Positions 1 through 5,037 of a DNA stretch of 5,037 nt are shown here, in pieces; the stretch's first letter is position 1, and each line of letters opens with the position of its first letter. The notes under the pieces are model-generated. The model searched no databases. It saw only the letters and a program-made list of their open reading frames with translations, and was not told the DNA's origin. The stretch is from Gammaproteobacteria bacterium (GTDB taxonomy: Bacteria > Pseudomonadota > Gammaproteobacteria > SURF-13): contig JAMDBH010000127.1 in the NCBI GenBank assembly GCA_023487615.1, positions 1 through 5,037 of the forward strand, written 5' to 3'. The position numbers and the translations under genes were made by a program.

Positions 1-1
1 T

Positions 2-25
2 GGCCCAGTAAGGGCCGGTGGTTTT
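2..25 (+). terminator. Possible terminator hairpin at the window's left edge
   Basis: GGCCC at 2-6 pairs with GGGCC at 12-16 around a 5-base loop (AGTAA), and a short T tract follows at 22-25. This could end transcription of a gene lying to the left of the window, but the left arm is cut by the window edge and the T tract starts five bases after the stem. The shape alone supports the call. Confidence 0.22.
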
Positions 26-36
26 GTAAACTTTAC
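26..36. promoter_or_regulatory. Small palindrome upstream of the antitoxin gene, possible operator
   Basis: GTAAA-C-TTTAC is a perfect inverted repeat with 5-base arms around one central base, ending 20 bases before the GTG start of the antitoxin. MazE-type antitoxins normally repress their own operon by binding palindromes near the promoter, so this is a reasonable operator candidate. I could not find a convincing -35/-10 pair around it, and an 11-base palindrome can occur by chance. Confidence 0.28.
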
Positions 37-56
37 CGCTGTAGGCGAATTTTGAA

Positions 57-329
57 GTGCTCGAGGTAAAAGTCTCCGCGATTTCTATCCCCGATGAAGT
101 TTTTCGACACGCCGAACGTTTGGCCAAACGCCTAGGTGTGGCGCGCAGCAAACTTTATACCGTAGCGATGTCCACCTATCTTCAGGCGCGTTCTCATGAA
201 GGCGTTACTGAACAGCTCAATCAAGTATATGGCGAGGAGAATCAATCCTCGGCCGGGTTGGATAAAGTAGTCGAAAGTCTGCAATTCAAATCATTGGCCC
301 GGCGTAAGAGTGCTGGCGAAGCGTGGTGA
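57..329 (+). CDS. MazE-like ribbon-helix-helix antitoxin
   Basis: This 90-residue protein is the likely antitoxin of the toxin encoded immediately downstream. Residues about 5-45 look like a ribbon-helix-helix DNA-binding fold: a short beta strand (VSAISIP), then a helix (DEVFRHAERLAKRLG), a turn, and a second helix beginning ARSKLYTVAMSTYL. This is the typical pattern of MazE/PemI/ChpI-type antitoxins. The polar C-terminal half (about 46-90) would be the flexible part that wraps and blocks the toxin. GTG at 57 is chosen because an in-frame TAG lies at 42-44 and no other start comes between; AGGCG at 43-47 is a weak ribosome site. Autoregulation is expected from the family and a small palindrome lies upstream at 26-36. 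Sampled rows are about 50% GC, lower than thiG next door, consistent with acquisition. The exact subfamily is uncertain. Confidence 0.85.
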   Translation: MLEVKVSAISIPDEVFRHAERLAKRLGVARSKLYTVAMSTYLQARSHEGVTEQLNQVYGEENQSSAGLDKVVESLQFKSLARRKSAGEAW

Positions 330-654
330 GATCTGGTGGGCCTCACTGTCCGAACCGAGCGGTTCCGGTCCCGGTTTGCGCCGGCCGATAGTCGTGGTGC
401 AGTCCAACGATTTCAACCAAAGCCGCATCAATACCGTTATCGCCGCAGTCGTCACTTCCAATCTAAGGCTATCAGCCGCCCCTGGCAATATTTTGCTGAC
501 GGGCAAAGGCGCAGGGCTCAACAGGGATTCCGTCGTCAATGTCTCGCAGCTCATTACTATTGATAAATCCTATCTTACCGAGCGTGTGGGGAGATTGACG
601 GCGAGACAGTTACAAGAACTGGATGACGGTTTGCGCTTAGTGCTGGCGTTGTAG
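310..654 (+). CDS. mazF: MazF/PemK-family endoribonuclease toxin
   Basis: This 114-residue protein matches the full length of MazF/PemK toxins, which cleave mRNA at short sequence motifs and stop growth when the antitoxin is lost. The opening KRGEIWWASL, the central LRRPIVVVQSNDFN, then TVIAAVVTSN and NRDSVVNVSQLITIDKSYL follow the family pattern in order. By alignment from memory with Bacillus MazF, Arg25 and Thr49 match its catalytic Arg25 and Thr48, so the toxin looks intact. GTG at 310 is chosen because it puts the conserved KRGEI at residues 4-8. The gene overlaps the antitoxin by 20 bases in another frame and has no strong ribosome site of its own, so translation is probably coupled to the antitoxin. 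It ends only 4 bases from the end of the convergent thiG. Cleavage specificity cannot be read from the sequence. Confidence 0.93.
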   Translation: MLAKRGEIWWASLSEPSGSGPGLRRPIVVVQSNDFNQSRINTVIAAVVTSNLRLSAAPGNILLTGKGAGLNRDSVVNVSQLITIDKSYLTERVGRLTARQLQELDDGLRLVLAL

Positions 655-671
655 CGGGCTAGAAAAACGCC
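645..671. terminator. Stem-loop spanning the toxin/thiG convergent junction
   Basis: GGCGTT (645-650) pairs with AACGCC (666-671). Inside it lies the palindrome TAGC-GG-GCTA (652-661), which contains both stop codons: TAG of the toxin gene on the plus strand and TAG of thiG on the minus strand. The structure could form in RNA from either direction and may serve as a shared end signal. Neither side has a proper T tract after the stem, so an intrinsic terminator is not demonstrated. Confidence 0.3.
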
Positions 672-1468
672 CCCTCAATCGGCGACGAGGCGCTGGCGTA
701 GAGCTTGCGCGGGATGCGGCCGGCGAGGTAGGCCTCGCGGCCGGCCTCTATGGCCTTCTTCATCGCGGAGGCCATCAGCACCGGGTTCTTCGCCGCGGCG
801 ATGGCGGTGTTCATGAGCACGCCGTCGCAGCCGAGTTCCATGGCAATCGCCGCGTCCGAGGCGGTGCCGACGCCTGCGTCCACCAGAATCGGAACCTTGG
901 CGTTTTCGACGATCATGCGGATGTTGTAGGGGTTGCGTATGCCGAGTCCTGAACCGATAGGCGCGGCGAGCGGCATGACCGCGACGCAACCCATTTCCTC
1001 CAGACGCTTGGCGATCAGCACATCGTCGGTCGTGTAGACCATCACCTTGAAGCCGTCTTTAATCAGGATCTCGGCGGCCTTGAGGGTCTCCGTGATGTCG
1101 GGAAACAGGGTCTTCGGATCGCCGAGCACTTCGAGTTTGACCAGGTCATGGCCGTCGAGCAGTTCGCGCGCGAGACGGCAGGTGCGGATCGCGTCTTCGG
1201 CGGTGTAACAGCCGGCGGTGTTGGGGAGTATCGTGTATTTGTCAGGCGGCAGCACGTCGAGCAGGTTGGGCTCGTTCGGGTTTTGCCCGATGTTGCTGCG
1301 GCGGATCGCAACGGTCACGATCTCCGCGCCACTGGCCTCGGTGGCACGACGCGTCTCGTCCAAGTCGCGGTATTTGCCGGTGCCGACCAGTAACCGCGAG
1401 TGATAGTGTTTACCCGCGATGATGAGCGGATCGTGGTCAGTAGTCTGGGTTGCCAGTATCGCGTTCAT
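659..1468 (-). CDS. thiG: Thiazole synthase ThiG
   Basis: ThiG makes the thiazole phosphate half of thiamine in the cytoplasm from 1-deoxyxylulose 5-phosphate, dehydroglycine or an equivalent glycine imine, and sulfur delivered by ThiS thiocarboxylate. The 269-residue protein is full length and has the expected TIM-barrel sequence. LLVGTGKY is at 26-33. KLEVLGD at 111-117 carries the Schiff-base lysine Lys111, with Glu113 two residues on. [12 protein letters not shown] is at 166-177, and [12 protein letters not shown] contains Asp197. Lys111, Glu113 and Asp197 show a constant 15-residue offset from Bacillus ThiG Lys96, Glu98 and Asp182, so the active site is intact. The C-terminus ([16 protein letters not shown]) is also typical. 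The ATG at 1468 lies 3 bases after the thiS stop, so the two genes form one operon and are probably translationally coupled. Downstream, where trmB is found in some proteobacteria, a convergent toxin gene sits instead. Confidence 0.97.
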   Translation of the reverse strand: MNAILATQTTDHDPLIIAGKHYHSRLLVGTGKYRDLDETRRATEASGAEIVTVAIRRSNIGQNPNEPNLLDVLPPDKYTILPNTAGCYTAEDAIRTCRLARELLDGHDLVKLEVLGDPKTLFPDITETLKAAEILIKDGFKVMVYTTDDVLIAKRLEEMGCVAVMPLAAPIGSGLGIRNPYNIRMIVENAKVPILVDAGVGTASDAAIAMELGCDGVLMNTAIAAAKNPVLMASAMKKAIEAGREAYLAGRIPRKLYASASSPIEGAFF

Positions 1469-1471
1469 TTC

Positions 1472-1681
1472 TCAGCCCCCGCCGATGGCGCGCACGATCT
1501 CCAGTCGATCGCCGGAGTGCAGGGTGTGCAAAGGGTAGTGGCTGCGCGGCACGATCTCCCGGTTAATCTCGGCGGCGATGCGCTGGCCGGTGAGGTCCAA
1601 TTCGTCGAGCAGGCGCGAGACGTTACAGCCCTCGGGCACTTGGCGAGCTTGACCATTGACAAAGATTTCGATAAAACCCAC
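1472..1681 (-). CDS. thiS: Sulfur carrier protein ThiS
   Basis: ThiS is a small ubiquitin-fold sulfur carrier. Its C-terminal Gly-Gly is adenylated by ThiF (or MoeB) and converted to a thiocarboxylate that gives sulfur to ThiG. The predicted protein is 69 residues. It starts with the beta strand IEIFVNGQ, continues through VSRLLDELDL and REIVPRS, and ends DRLEIVRAIGGG, so the required terminal diglycine is present. The frame stays open to ATG at 1753, but that start would add 24 residues without family resemblance. GTG at 1681 is preferred because AGGAG (1693-1689) lies 7 bases before it and the length fits the family (about 66 residues). No thiF, thiH or thiO lies in the window, so the activating enzyme and glycine-imine source must be encoded elsewhere. 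The start is 63 bases from the divergent acyl-CoA synthetase gene. Confidence 0.95.
   Translation of the reverse strand: MGFIEIFVNGQARQVPEGCNVSRLLDELDLTGQRIAAEINREIVPRSHYPLHTLHSGDRLEIVRAIGGG
1649..1677 (+). promoter_or_regulatory. Candidate promoter for the acyl-CoA synthetase gene
   Basis: TTGACC (1649-1654) and TAAAAC (1672-1677) are separated by 17 bases, with 5/6 and 4/6 matches to sigma-70 boxes. Transcription would begin near 1684, giving a leader of about 60 bases before ATG at 1745. Both boxes lie inside the 5' end of thiS on the opposite strand. The call rests on consensus and spacing only. Confidence 0.3.
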
Positions 1682-1688
1682 GGAACTG

Positions 1689-1693
1689 CTCCT
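1689..1693 (-). promoter_or_regulatory. Ribosome binding site that decides the thiS start
   Basis: Read on the minus strand this is AGGAG, followed by 7 bases and then GTG. It is the strongest Shine-Dalgarno match near the 5' end of thiS and supports the GTG at 1681 over the upstream ATG at 1753. Confidence 0.7.
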
Positions 1694-1724
1694 ACTCAGG
1701 GAGTTGCACTGGTAACAACTTTCT

Positions 1725-1753
1725 ATTTTGAAGGTATCCGCCTCATGACGCAA
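1725..1753 (-). promoter_or_regulatory. Candidate promoter for thiSG
   Basis: On the minus strand, TTGCGT (1753-1748) and CAAAAT (1730-1725) are separated by exactly 17 bases and would start transcription about 37 bases before the thiS GTG. The matches to the sigma-70 consensus are modest (3/6 and 4/6). The -35 element would lie in the first codons of the divergent acyl-CoA synthetase gene. No room or sequence for a TPP riboswitch is seen. Confidence 0.25.
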
Positions 1754-3553
1754 TGGATAAAGGATATCATTCCCCTGGAACAGGCGAGCACCCTCGATGG
1801 CCTGTTCCTTGAGCGGGTGCGCCGCAGCCCTCAGGCACCTGCCTACCGCAGCTATGACAAGGCCACCGGGGCTTGGGTTGACAGCACCTGGGCGGAGACG
1901 GCCGGTGAGGTAGCGCGCTGGCGTGTGGCGCTGGCGTCCGAGGATCTCCAGCCGGGTGACCGGGTGGCGATCTTGATGCGCAACAGCAGGGAGTGGATGA
2001 TTTTTGAGCAGGCCGCGCTGTCACTGGGCCTGGTCGTGGTATCGCTCTATACCGATGACCGGCCCGATAATACCGCCTATATGTTGGACGATAGCGCAGC
2101 CAAGTTGCTATTGGTGCAGGATGCCACGCAATGGCGGCGACTGCAGGCGACTGTACAGCCGTTGGCCGGCCTCAGCCGTATTCTCATCGGCGGCAGTGGG
2201 CAGCAGTTCGACAATGACGCGAGGATACAGAACCTGTCGGACTGGCTTACGCAAGCAGCCGAGGCCGCGGTGGAGCCGCACGACCACGGTCCGCAACAGC
2301 TTGCCTACATCGTGTATACCTCCGGCACGACGGGGCGGCCCAAGGGTGTGATGTTGAGTCACCATAATGTACTGACCAGCGCCGCAGGGGGATTGTGGGT
2401 GCTGGAGGTCTATCCGCAAGATGTGTTTTTGTCCATATTACCCGTATCGCACACCTTCGAGCGCACGCTGGGTTATTATTCGCCGATGATGGCGGGCGCC
2501 ACGGTGGCGTATTGCCGCTCTATCCCGCAGTTAGCCGAGGATCTGCTCGCGGTGCGTCCCACGGTAATGATTTGTGTGCCGCGGGTGTTCGAGCGGATCT
2601 ATACCCGGGTTCAGAGTCAGTTGCAAAAACGCTCCTGGCTGGGCCGCCGCTTGTTTTCCCTGATGATAGACATCGGCTGGCGGCGCTTCGAGGTGGCGCA
2701 AGGACGCGCCTCGCGCACCCCCGGCCTGTTGCTTTGGCCGCTGCTGGAGAGGCTGGTGGCGCGCAAGTTTCTGGCCCGGCTGGGCGGGCGCATGCGCTGG
2801 GCCGCAAGCGGCGGCGCTGCGCTGCCGGCCCCGGTTGCGCGCATGTTTATCGGTTTGGGATTACCCATCGCACAGGGCTACGGACTCACTGAAACGAGCC
2901 CGCTCATCAGCGGCAACCGATTGGACGACAACGATCCCGCCAGCGTCGGCGTGTCCATCCCGGGCATGGAGGTGCGCATCGGCGAGCAGAGTGAGCTGCT
3001 GGCGCGCGGCCCCGGTGTCATGCAGGGCTACTGGAACAATCACACGGCGACCTATCAGATGATAGACGCCGACGGCTGGCTGCATACCGGCGATCAGGCG
3101 CGCATCGAGAACAACCATATTTATCTTACCGGGCGGATCAAGGATATCCTGGTGCTGTCCAACGGCGAGAAGGTGCCGCCCACCGACATGGAGGCAACCA
3201 TTACCCTCGACCCCCTGTTCGAGCAGGCGCTCATCGTCGGCGAAGGCCAGGCCTGGCTCGGCGCGCTGTTGGTGCTGAACCCGGAGCAATGGGACGGGTT
3301 CGCCAAACATCTCAAGCTCGACCCGCTGGATCGCGCCAGCCTCACGGACAGCCGCACCCAGAGCGCCGTGCTGGCGCGCGTGGCGGAACAATTGCGCGGT
3401 TTTCCGGCCTATGCCAAGGTAAGGCGTGCCGCCTTGTTGCTGGATCCGTGGACGGTTGAAAACGGCTTGTTGTCTCTCACCCTGAAACTCAAGCGCAGCC
3501 AAGTCATCGAGCGTCACGCCGAGCTTATCCGGGGGTTGTTTGATGAAGCTTAG
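1745..3553 (+). CDS. Long-chain acyl-CoA synthetase (AMP-binding, COG1022 type)
   Basis: This 602-residue ANL-superfamily enzyme should activate long-chain fatty acids to acyl-CoA through an acyl-AMP intermediate (ATP to AMP plus PPi), feeding beta-oxidation or lipid synthesis. It has no obvious membrane segment and is probably cytosolic or membrane-associated. The ATP-binding loop YTSGTTGRPKG is at 191-201, then ILPVSHTFER at 231-240, the adenylation motif YGLTETSP at 379-386, WLHTGD at 445-450, the hinge motif GRIKDILV at 463-470, and the C-terminal NGLLSLTLKLKR at 573-584 with the probable catalytic Lys581. Spacing, length and the ending KLKR fit the long-chain FAA1-like branch better than E. 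coli FadD. ATG at 1745 is chosen because homology begins there and GAAGG lies at 1730-1734. The frame is open back to 1400, but that part only mirrors thiS and thiG. Substrate chain length is not readable from sequence. Confidence 0.93.
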   Translation: MTQWIKDIIPLEQASTLDGLFLERVRRSPQAPAYRSYDKATGAWVDSTWAETAGEVARWRVALASEDLQPGDRVAILMRNSREWMIFEQAALSLGLVVVSLYTDDRPDNTAYMLDDSAAKLLLVQDATQWRRLQATVQPLAGLSRILIGGSGQQFDNDARIQNLSDWLTQAAEAAVEPHDHGPQQLAYIVYTSGTTGRPKGVMLSHHNVLTSAAGGLWVLEVYPQDVFLSILPVSHTFERTLGYYSPMMAGATVAYCRSIPQLAEDLLAVRPTVMICVPRVFERIYTRVQSQLQKRSWLGRRLFSLMIDIGWRRFEVAQGRASRTPGLLLWPLLERLVARKFLARLGGRMRWAASGGAALPAPVARMFIGLGLPIAQGYGLTETSPLISGNRLDDNDPASVGVSIPGMEVRIGEQSELLARGPGVMQGYWNNHTATYQMIDADGWLHTGDQARIENNHIYLTGRIKDILVLSNGEKVPPTDMEATITLDPLFEQALIVGEGQAWLGALLVLNPEQWDGFAKHLKLDPLDRASLTDSRTQSAVLARVAEQLRGFPAYAKVRRAALLLDPWTVENGLLSLTLKLKRSQVIERHAELIRGLFDEA

Positions 3554-3572
3554 CCCCTCCCTGCCGGGGCTA
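3551..3572 (+). terminator. Hairpin at the end of the acyl-CoA synthetase gene
   Basis: TAGCCCC (3551-3557) pairs with GGGGCTA (3566-3572) in a 7-base-pair GC-rich stem with an 8-base loop, and it includes the stop codon of the acyl-CoA synthetase. No T run follows, so it may act as a weak or factor-assisted terminator or an mRNA 3'-end stabiliser before the tRNA gene rather than a classic intrinsic terminator. Confidence 0.35.
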
Positions 3573-3576
3573 TGAT
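3571..3576 (+). promoter_or_regulatory. Candidate -10 box for the tRNA-Gly gene
   Basis: TATGAT matches the -10 consensus at 5 of 6 positions and would start transcription about 7-8 bases before the mature tRNA. No good -35 box is seen at 15-19 bases upstream, and TAAAAT (3576-3581) is an overlapping alternative. If it is not used, the tRNA is transcribed from upstream and processed. Confidence 0.3.
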
Positions 3577-3590
3577 AAAATTCACATCAC

Positions 3591-3664
3591 GCGGGTGTAG
3601 TTCAATGGTAGAACTTCAGCTTCCCAAGCTGATAGCGTGGGTTCGATTCCCATCACCCGCTCCA
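3591..3664 (+). tRNA. tRNA-Gly (anticodon CCC)
   Basis: The full cloverleaf can be drawn. The acceptor stem is GCGGGTG (3591-3597) with CACCCGC (3654-3660). The D arm is GTTC-AATGGTA-GAAC (3600-3614). The anticodon stem is TCAGC/GCTGA (3616-3620, 3628-3632) with loop TTCCCAA, giving anticodon CCC at 3623-3625. The variable loop has 4 bases (3633-3636). The T arm is GTGGG-TTCGATT-CCCAT (3637-3653) with one G-T pair. T3661 is the discriminator base and CCA (3662-3664) is encoded. The anticodon reads GGG, a glycine codon. The gene stands alone, with no other tRNA nearby. Confidence 0.97.
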
Positions 3665-3675
3665 AATTTTAAGGC

Positions 3676-3756
3676 AGAGAAAAGATGCATGATACAAGAT
3701 ACAAGTAGAACCCCTCTCCTTAGCGTGTGATTTTGATTTTACTGTATCTTTTCTCT
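3676..3756. repeat. Imperfect inverted repeat with internal short tandem repeats
   Basis: AGAGAAAAGATGCA (3676-3689) and TGTATCTTTTCTCT (3743-3756) are inverted copies with 13 of 14 positions matching; the one difference can form a G-U pair in RNA. Between them are a tandem GATACAA x2 (3691-3704) and a tandem GATTTT x2 (3729-3740), and a further GTATCTGATTTT lies just outside (3758-3769). The 107-base spacer (3665-3771) holds no gene. It could be a copy of a dispersed intergenic repeat, a tRNA 3'-end or terminator structure, or a regulatory leader for the next gene; nothing here decides. Confidence 0.55.
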
Positions 3757-3771
3757 CGTATCTGATTTTAA

Positions 3772-4590
3772 ATGGAAACCGCAATCCGCTTTGGCAGTTT
3801 TATTGCCGTATTCATCGTCATGGCGTTGTGGGAGGCCAGGCGCCCGCGCCGCTCATCTACGCAGCCCAAGAGCCGGCACTGGCTTACCAATCTCTCGCTG
3901 CTCGCTGTGGATGTGCTGGCGCTGCGCCTGCTGTTGGGCGTGGGGGCATTTGCCACGGCACTCTACGCAGAGCAGCATGGCTGGGGTTTGTTTAATCTAA
4001 CGTCTTGGCCCTACTGGCTGGAATTCCTGCTCGCCTGGCTGTTGCTCGACTTCGCGCTCTATTTACAACATGTGCTATCACATGCGCTCCCCGTCTTCTG
4101 GCGGCTGCATCGCGTGCATCACAGCGATTTGGACTTCGATCTCACCACCGGCGTGCGCTTTCACCCCGTGGAGATTTTTTTGTCCATGCTGTACAAGATG
4201 GCCGCCGTCGCCGCGCTGGGTGCGTCGCCTTGGGCGGTGCTGATCTTCGAGGTAGTGCTGAATGGCGCCTCGGTGTTCAACCACGGCAACGTCCATCTGC
4301 CGGAGAAAATAGACCGCTGGCTCAGGTTAATGATCGTCACGCCCGACATGCATCGGGTGCATCATTCCAGCGTCGTTAACGAAACCAATTCCAATTTTGG
4401 ATTTTCCATCTCGCTGTGGGATTACCTGTGCGGCACCTATCGCGCGCAGCCGTCACTGGGTCAACTGGGATTTGAGATCGGCCTCAAAGAATTTCGTGAC
4501 CCGCAACAGTTGGGTTTTTGGGGGTTGCTCTTGTTGCCGTTACGCGGCCGGTTCGGTCAGTATAGTTTCAAGAAAGAGGAAGGCCGGTGA
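3772..4590 (+). CDS. Sterol desaturase / fatty acid hydroxylase family membrane protein
   Basis: This 272-residue integral membrane protein belongs to the di-iron family that includes sterol desaturases, fatty acid hydroxylases and carotenoid hydroxylases; such enzymes use O2 and reducing power to hydroxylate or desaturate a lipid. The metal-binding histidine boxes are present: DFALYLQHVLSH with His100 and His104, HRVHH at 113-117, FNHGNVH with His171 and His175, and HRVHH at 194-198. Hydrophobic segments lie at about 7-20, 41-66, 79-99 and 133-168, with a weaker one near 247-258. ATG at 3772 follows an in-frame TAA directly (3769-3771), so it is the first possible start, yet no Shine-Dalgarno sequence precedes it. 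ATG at 3820 would remove the first membrane segment. The gene overlaps the next by 4 bases. The substrate is unknown, and bacterial members need not act on sterols. Confidence 0.9.
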   Translation: METAIRFGSFIAVFIVMALWEARRPRRSSTQPKSRHWLTNLSLLAVDVLALRLLLGVGAFATALYAEQHGWGLFNLTSWPYWLEFLLAWLLLDFALYLQHVLSHALPVFWRLHRVHHSDLDFDLTTGVRFHPVEIFLSMLYKMAAVAALGASPWAVLIFEVVLNGASVFNHGNVHLPEKIDRWLRLMIVTPDMHRVHHSSVVNETNSNFGFSISLWDYLCGTYRAQPSLGQLGFEIGLKEFRDPQQLGFWGLLLLPLRGRFGQYSFKKEEGR

Positions 4591-5037
4591 AACTCATCTT
4601 GATGCGACACGCGGACGCCGGAGAGTTTGATCCGCTGCATTATCCCGATGACAGTCTGCGTCCGCTCAGCAAGGACGGCGTCAAGATTCAGGGCAAGGTT
4701 GCCAAGGCGTTGAAACGCATTGGTCTAAAGCCCGCCCGCATCTTTACCAGTCCGCGTCTGCGGGCGCGTCAAACCGCTGAGATCACCGCGGAGACACTGG
4801 GATTACAGACGGTCTTAATGGAGAGCCCGGCGCTTGGCAAGGAGTATTCCGTAAAGGCGGTGCTTAAGCTATTGGCCGGCTGCGGAGCGGAGGAAACGGT
4901 GCTGTGCGTGGGGCATGAGCCGGATTTGAGTGAACTGTGCGGGGCATTATTGAGCCCCGGCCATAGCCTCAGTATCAAATTCGTGAAGAGCGGGGTGATG
5001 GGTGTCAAATTTGACGGTCCGCCCAAGCCGGGAACGG
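4587..5037 (+). CDS. sixA: Phosphohistidine phosphatase SixA-like (3' end cut by window)
   Basis: A histidine-phosphatase (phosphoglycerate-mutase-like) protein of which 150 residues are visible; it runs off the window. SixA removes phosphate from phosphohistidine, acting in E. coli on phosphotransfer proteins such as ArcB or the nitrogen PTS; which partner applies here is unknown. The catalytic RHA motif (Arg7, His8) comes at once, SPRLRARQTAE supplies Arg57, and the second catalytic histidine is His110 in VGHEPDLS. The N-terminal RHA (instead of RHG), SLRPLSKDG near 23-31 and the short length are typical of SixA; E. coli SixA has 161 residues, so probably only a short C-terminal piece is missing. 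GTG at 4587 overlaps the preceding stop as GTGA and is preceded by AGGAAGG (4577-4583), so the two genes are likely co-transcribed and coupled. Confidence 0.9.
   Translation, partial: MKLILMRHADAGEFDPLHYPDDSLRPLSKDGVKIQGKVAKALKRIGLKPARIFTSPRLRARQTAEITAETLGLQTVLMESPALGKEYSVKAVLKLLAGCGAEETVLCVGHEPDLSELCGALLSPGHSLSIKFVKSGVMGVKFDGPPKPGT

Noticed and set aside
1656..1661. Perfect TTGACA -35 box
   Set aside because: No -10-like hexamer occurs 15-19 bases downstream. The neighbouring TTGACC with TAAAAC at 17 bases is a better pair.
1400..1744. In-frame upstream extension of the acyl-CoA synthetase by 115 residues
   Set aside because: It lies antisense to the well-supported thiS and thiG coding sequences, has no family resemblance, and the ATG at 1745 fits both homology and a weak ribosome site.
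1682..1744. TPP riboswitch in front of thiS
   Set aside because: The gap is only 63 bases and shows no TPP-aptamer core such as a CUGAGA helix element in the proper arrangement. A CTGAGTAG string is present but without the rest of the fold.
1682..1753. Longer 93-residue ThiS starting at ATG 1753
   Set aside because: The extra 24 residues do not resemble ThiS, would overlap the start of the divergent gene, and the GTG at 1681 has a well-placed AGGAG.
2861..3517. Long open frame (218 residues) on the minus strand inside the acyl-CoA synthetase gene
   Set aside because: It is a mirror of a high-GC coding region, with no recognisable domain and low-complexity composition. The plus-strand frame has all expected motifs.
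3591..3664. tRNA-Gly as an attachment site for an integrated element
   Set aside because: No integrase gene and no second copy of the tRNA 3' end is seen downstream in the window; the following genes look chromosomal.
4078..4349. Minus-strand open frames inside the desaturase-family gene
   Set aside because: They are His/Arg-rich shadows of the histidine boxes in the true gene and show no family match.
4769..5026. Minus-strand 85-residue frame within sixA
   Set aside because: It is antisense to a clear SixA reading frame with both catalytic histidines and has no recognisable features.

Overview
The window looks like an ordinary chromosomal segment of a fairly GC-rich proteobacterium, most likely a gammaproteobacterium. 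This is an inference from the gene families (ThiS/ThiG, a COG1022-type acyl-CoA synthetase, a sterol-desaturase-family protein, SixA), a tRNA-Gly gene with an encoded CCA end, and Shine-Dalgarno-led GTG and ATG starts. No species can be named from the sequence alone.

Layout from left to right. Positions 57-654 (+) hold a toxin-antitoxin pair: a ribbon-helix-helix MazE-like antitoxin overlapped by 20 bases by a MazF/PemK toxin. It runs head-on into thiG with only 4 bases between the stop codons. Positions 1681-659 (-) are a two-gene thiamine operon, thiS then thiG, which together make the thiazole half of thiamine: ThiS carries sulfur as a C-terminal thiocarboxylate and ThiG builds the thiazole ring. 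A 63-base divergent gap separates thiS from a 602-residue long-chain acyl-CoA synthetase (1745-3553, +). Next come a tRNA-Gly with anticodon CCC (3591-3664) and a 107-base AT-rich spacer with an imperfect inverted repeat. Last is a translationally coupled pair: a membrane sterol-desaturase/fatty-acid-hydroxylase family protein (3772-4590) and SixA-type phosphohistidine phosphatase (4587 to the window end, cut off at its C-terminus).

The thiamine and lipid genes read as housekeeping or metabolic functions. The toxin-antitoxin pair is the accessory element: its sampled GC content is near 50%, against roughly 65-68% in the adjoining thiG, which suggests acquisition. I see no mobile-element ends, CRISPR array, riboswitch or phage gene, and no clearly new system. 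The least explained pieces are the repeat-rich spacer at 3665-3771, the toxin/thiG junction where both stop codons sit in one palindrome, and the very tight thiS/acyl-CoA synthetase divergent region.
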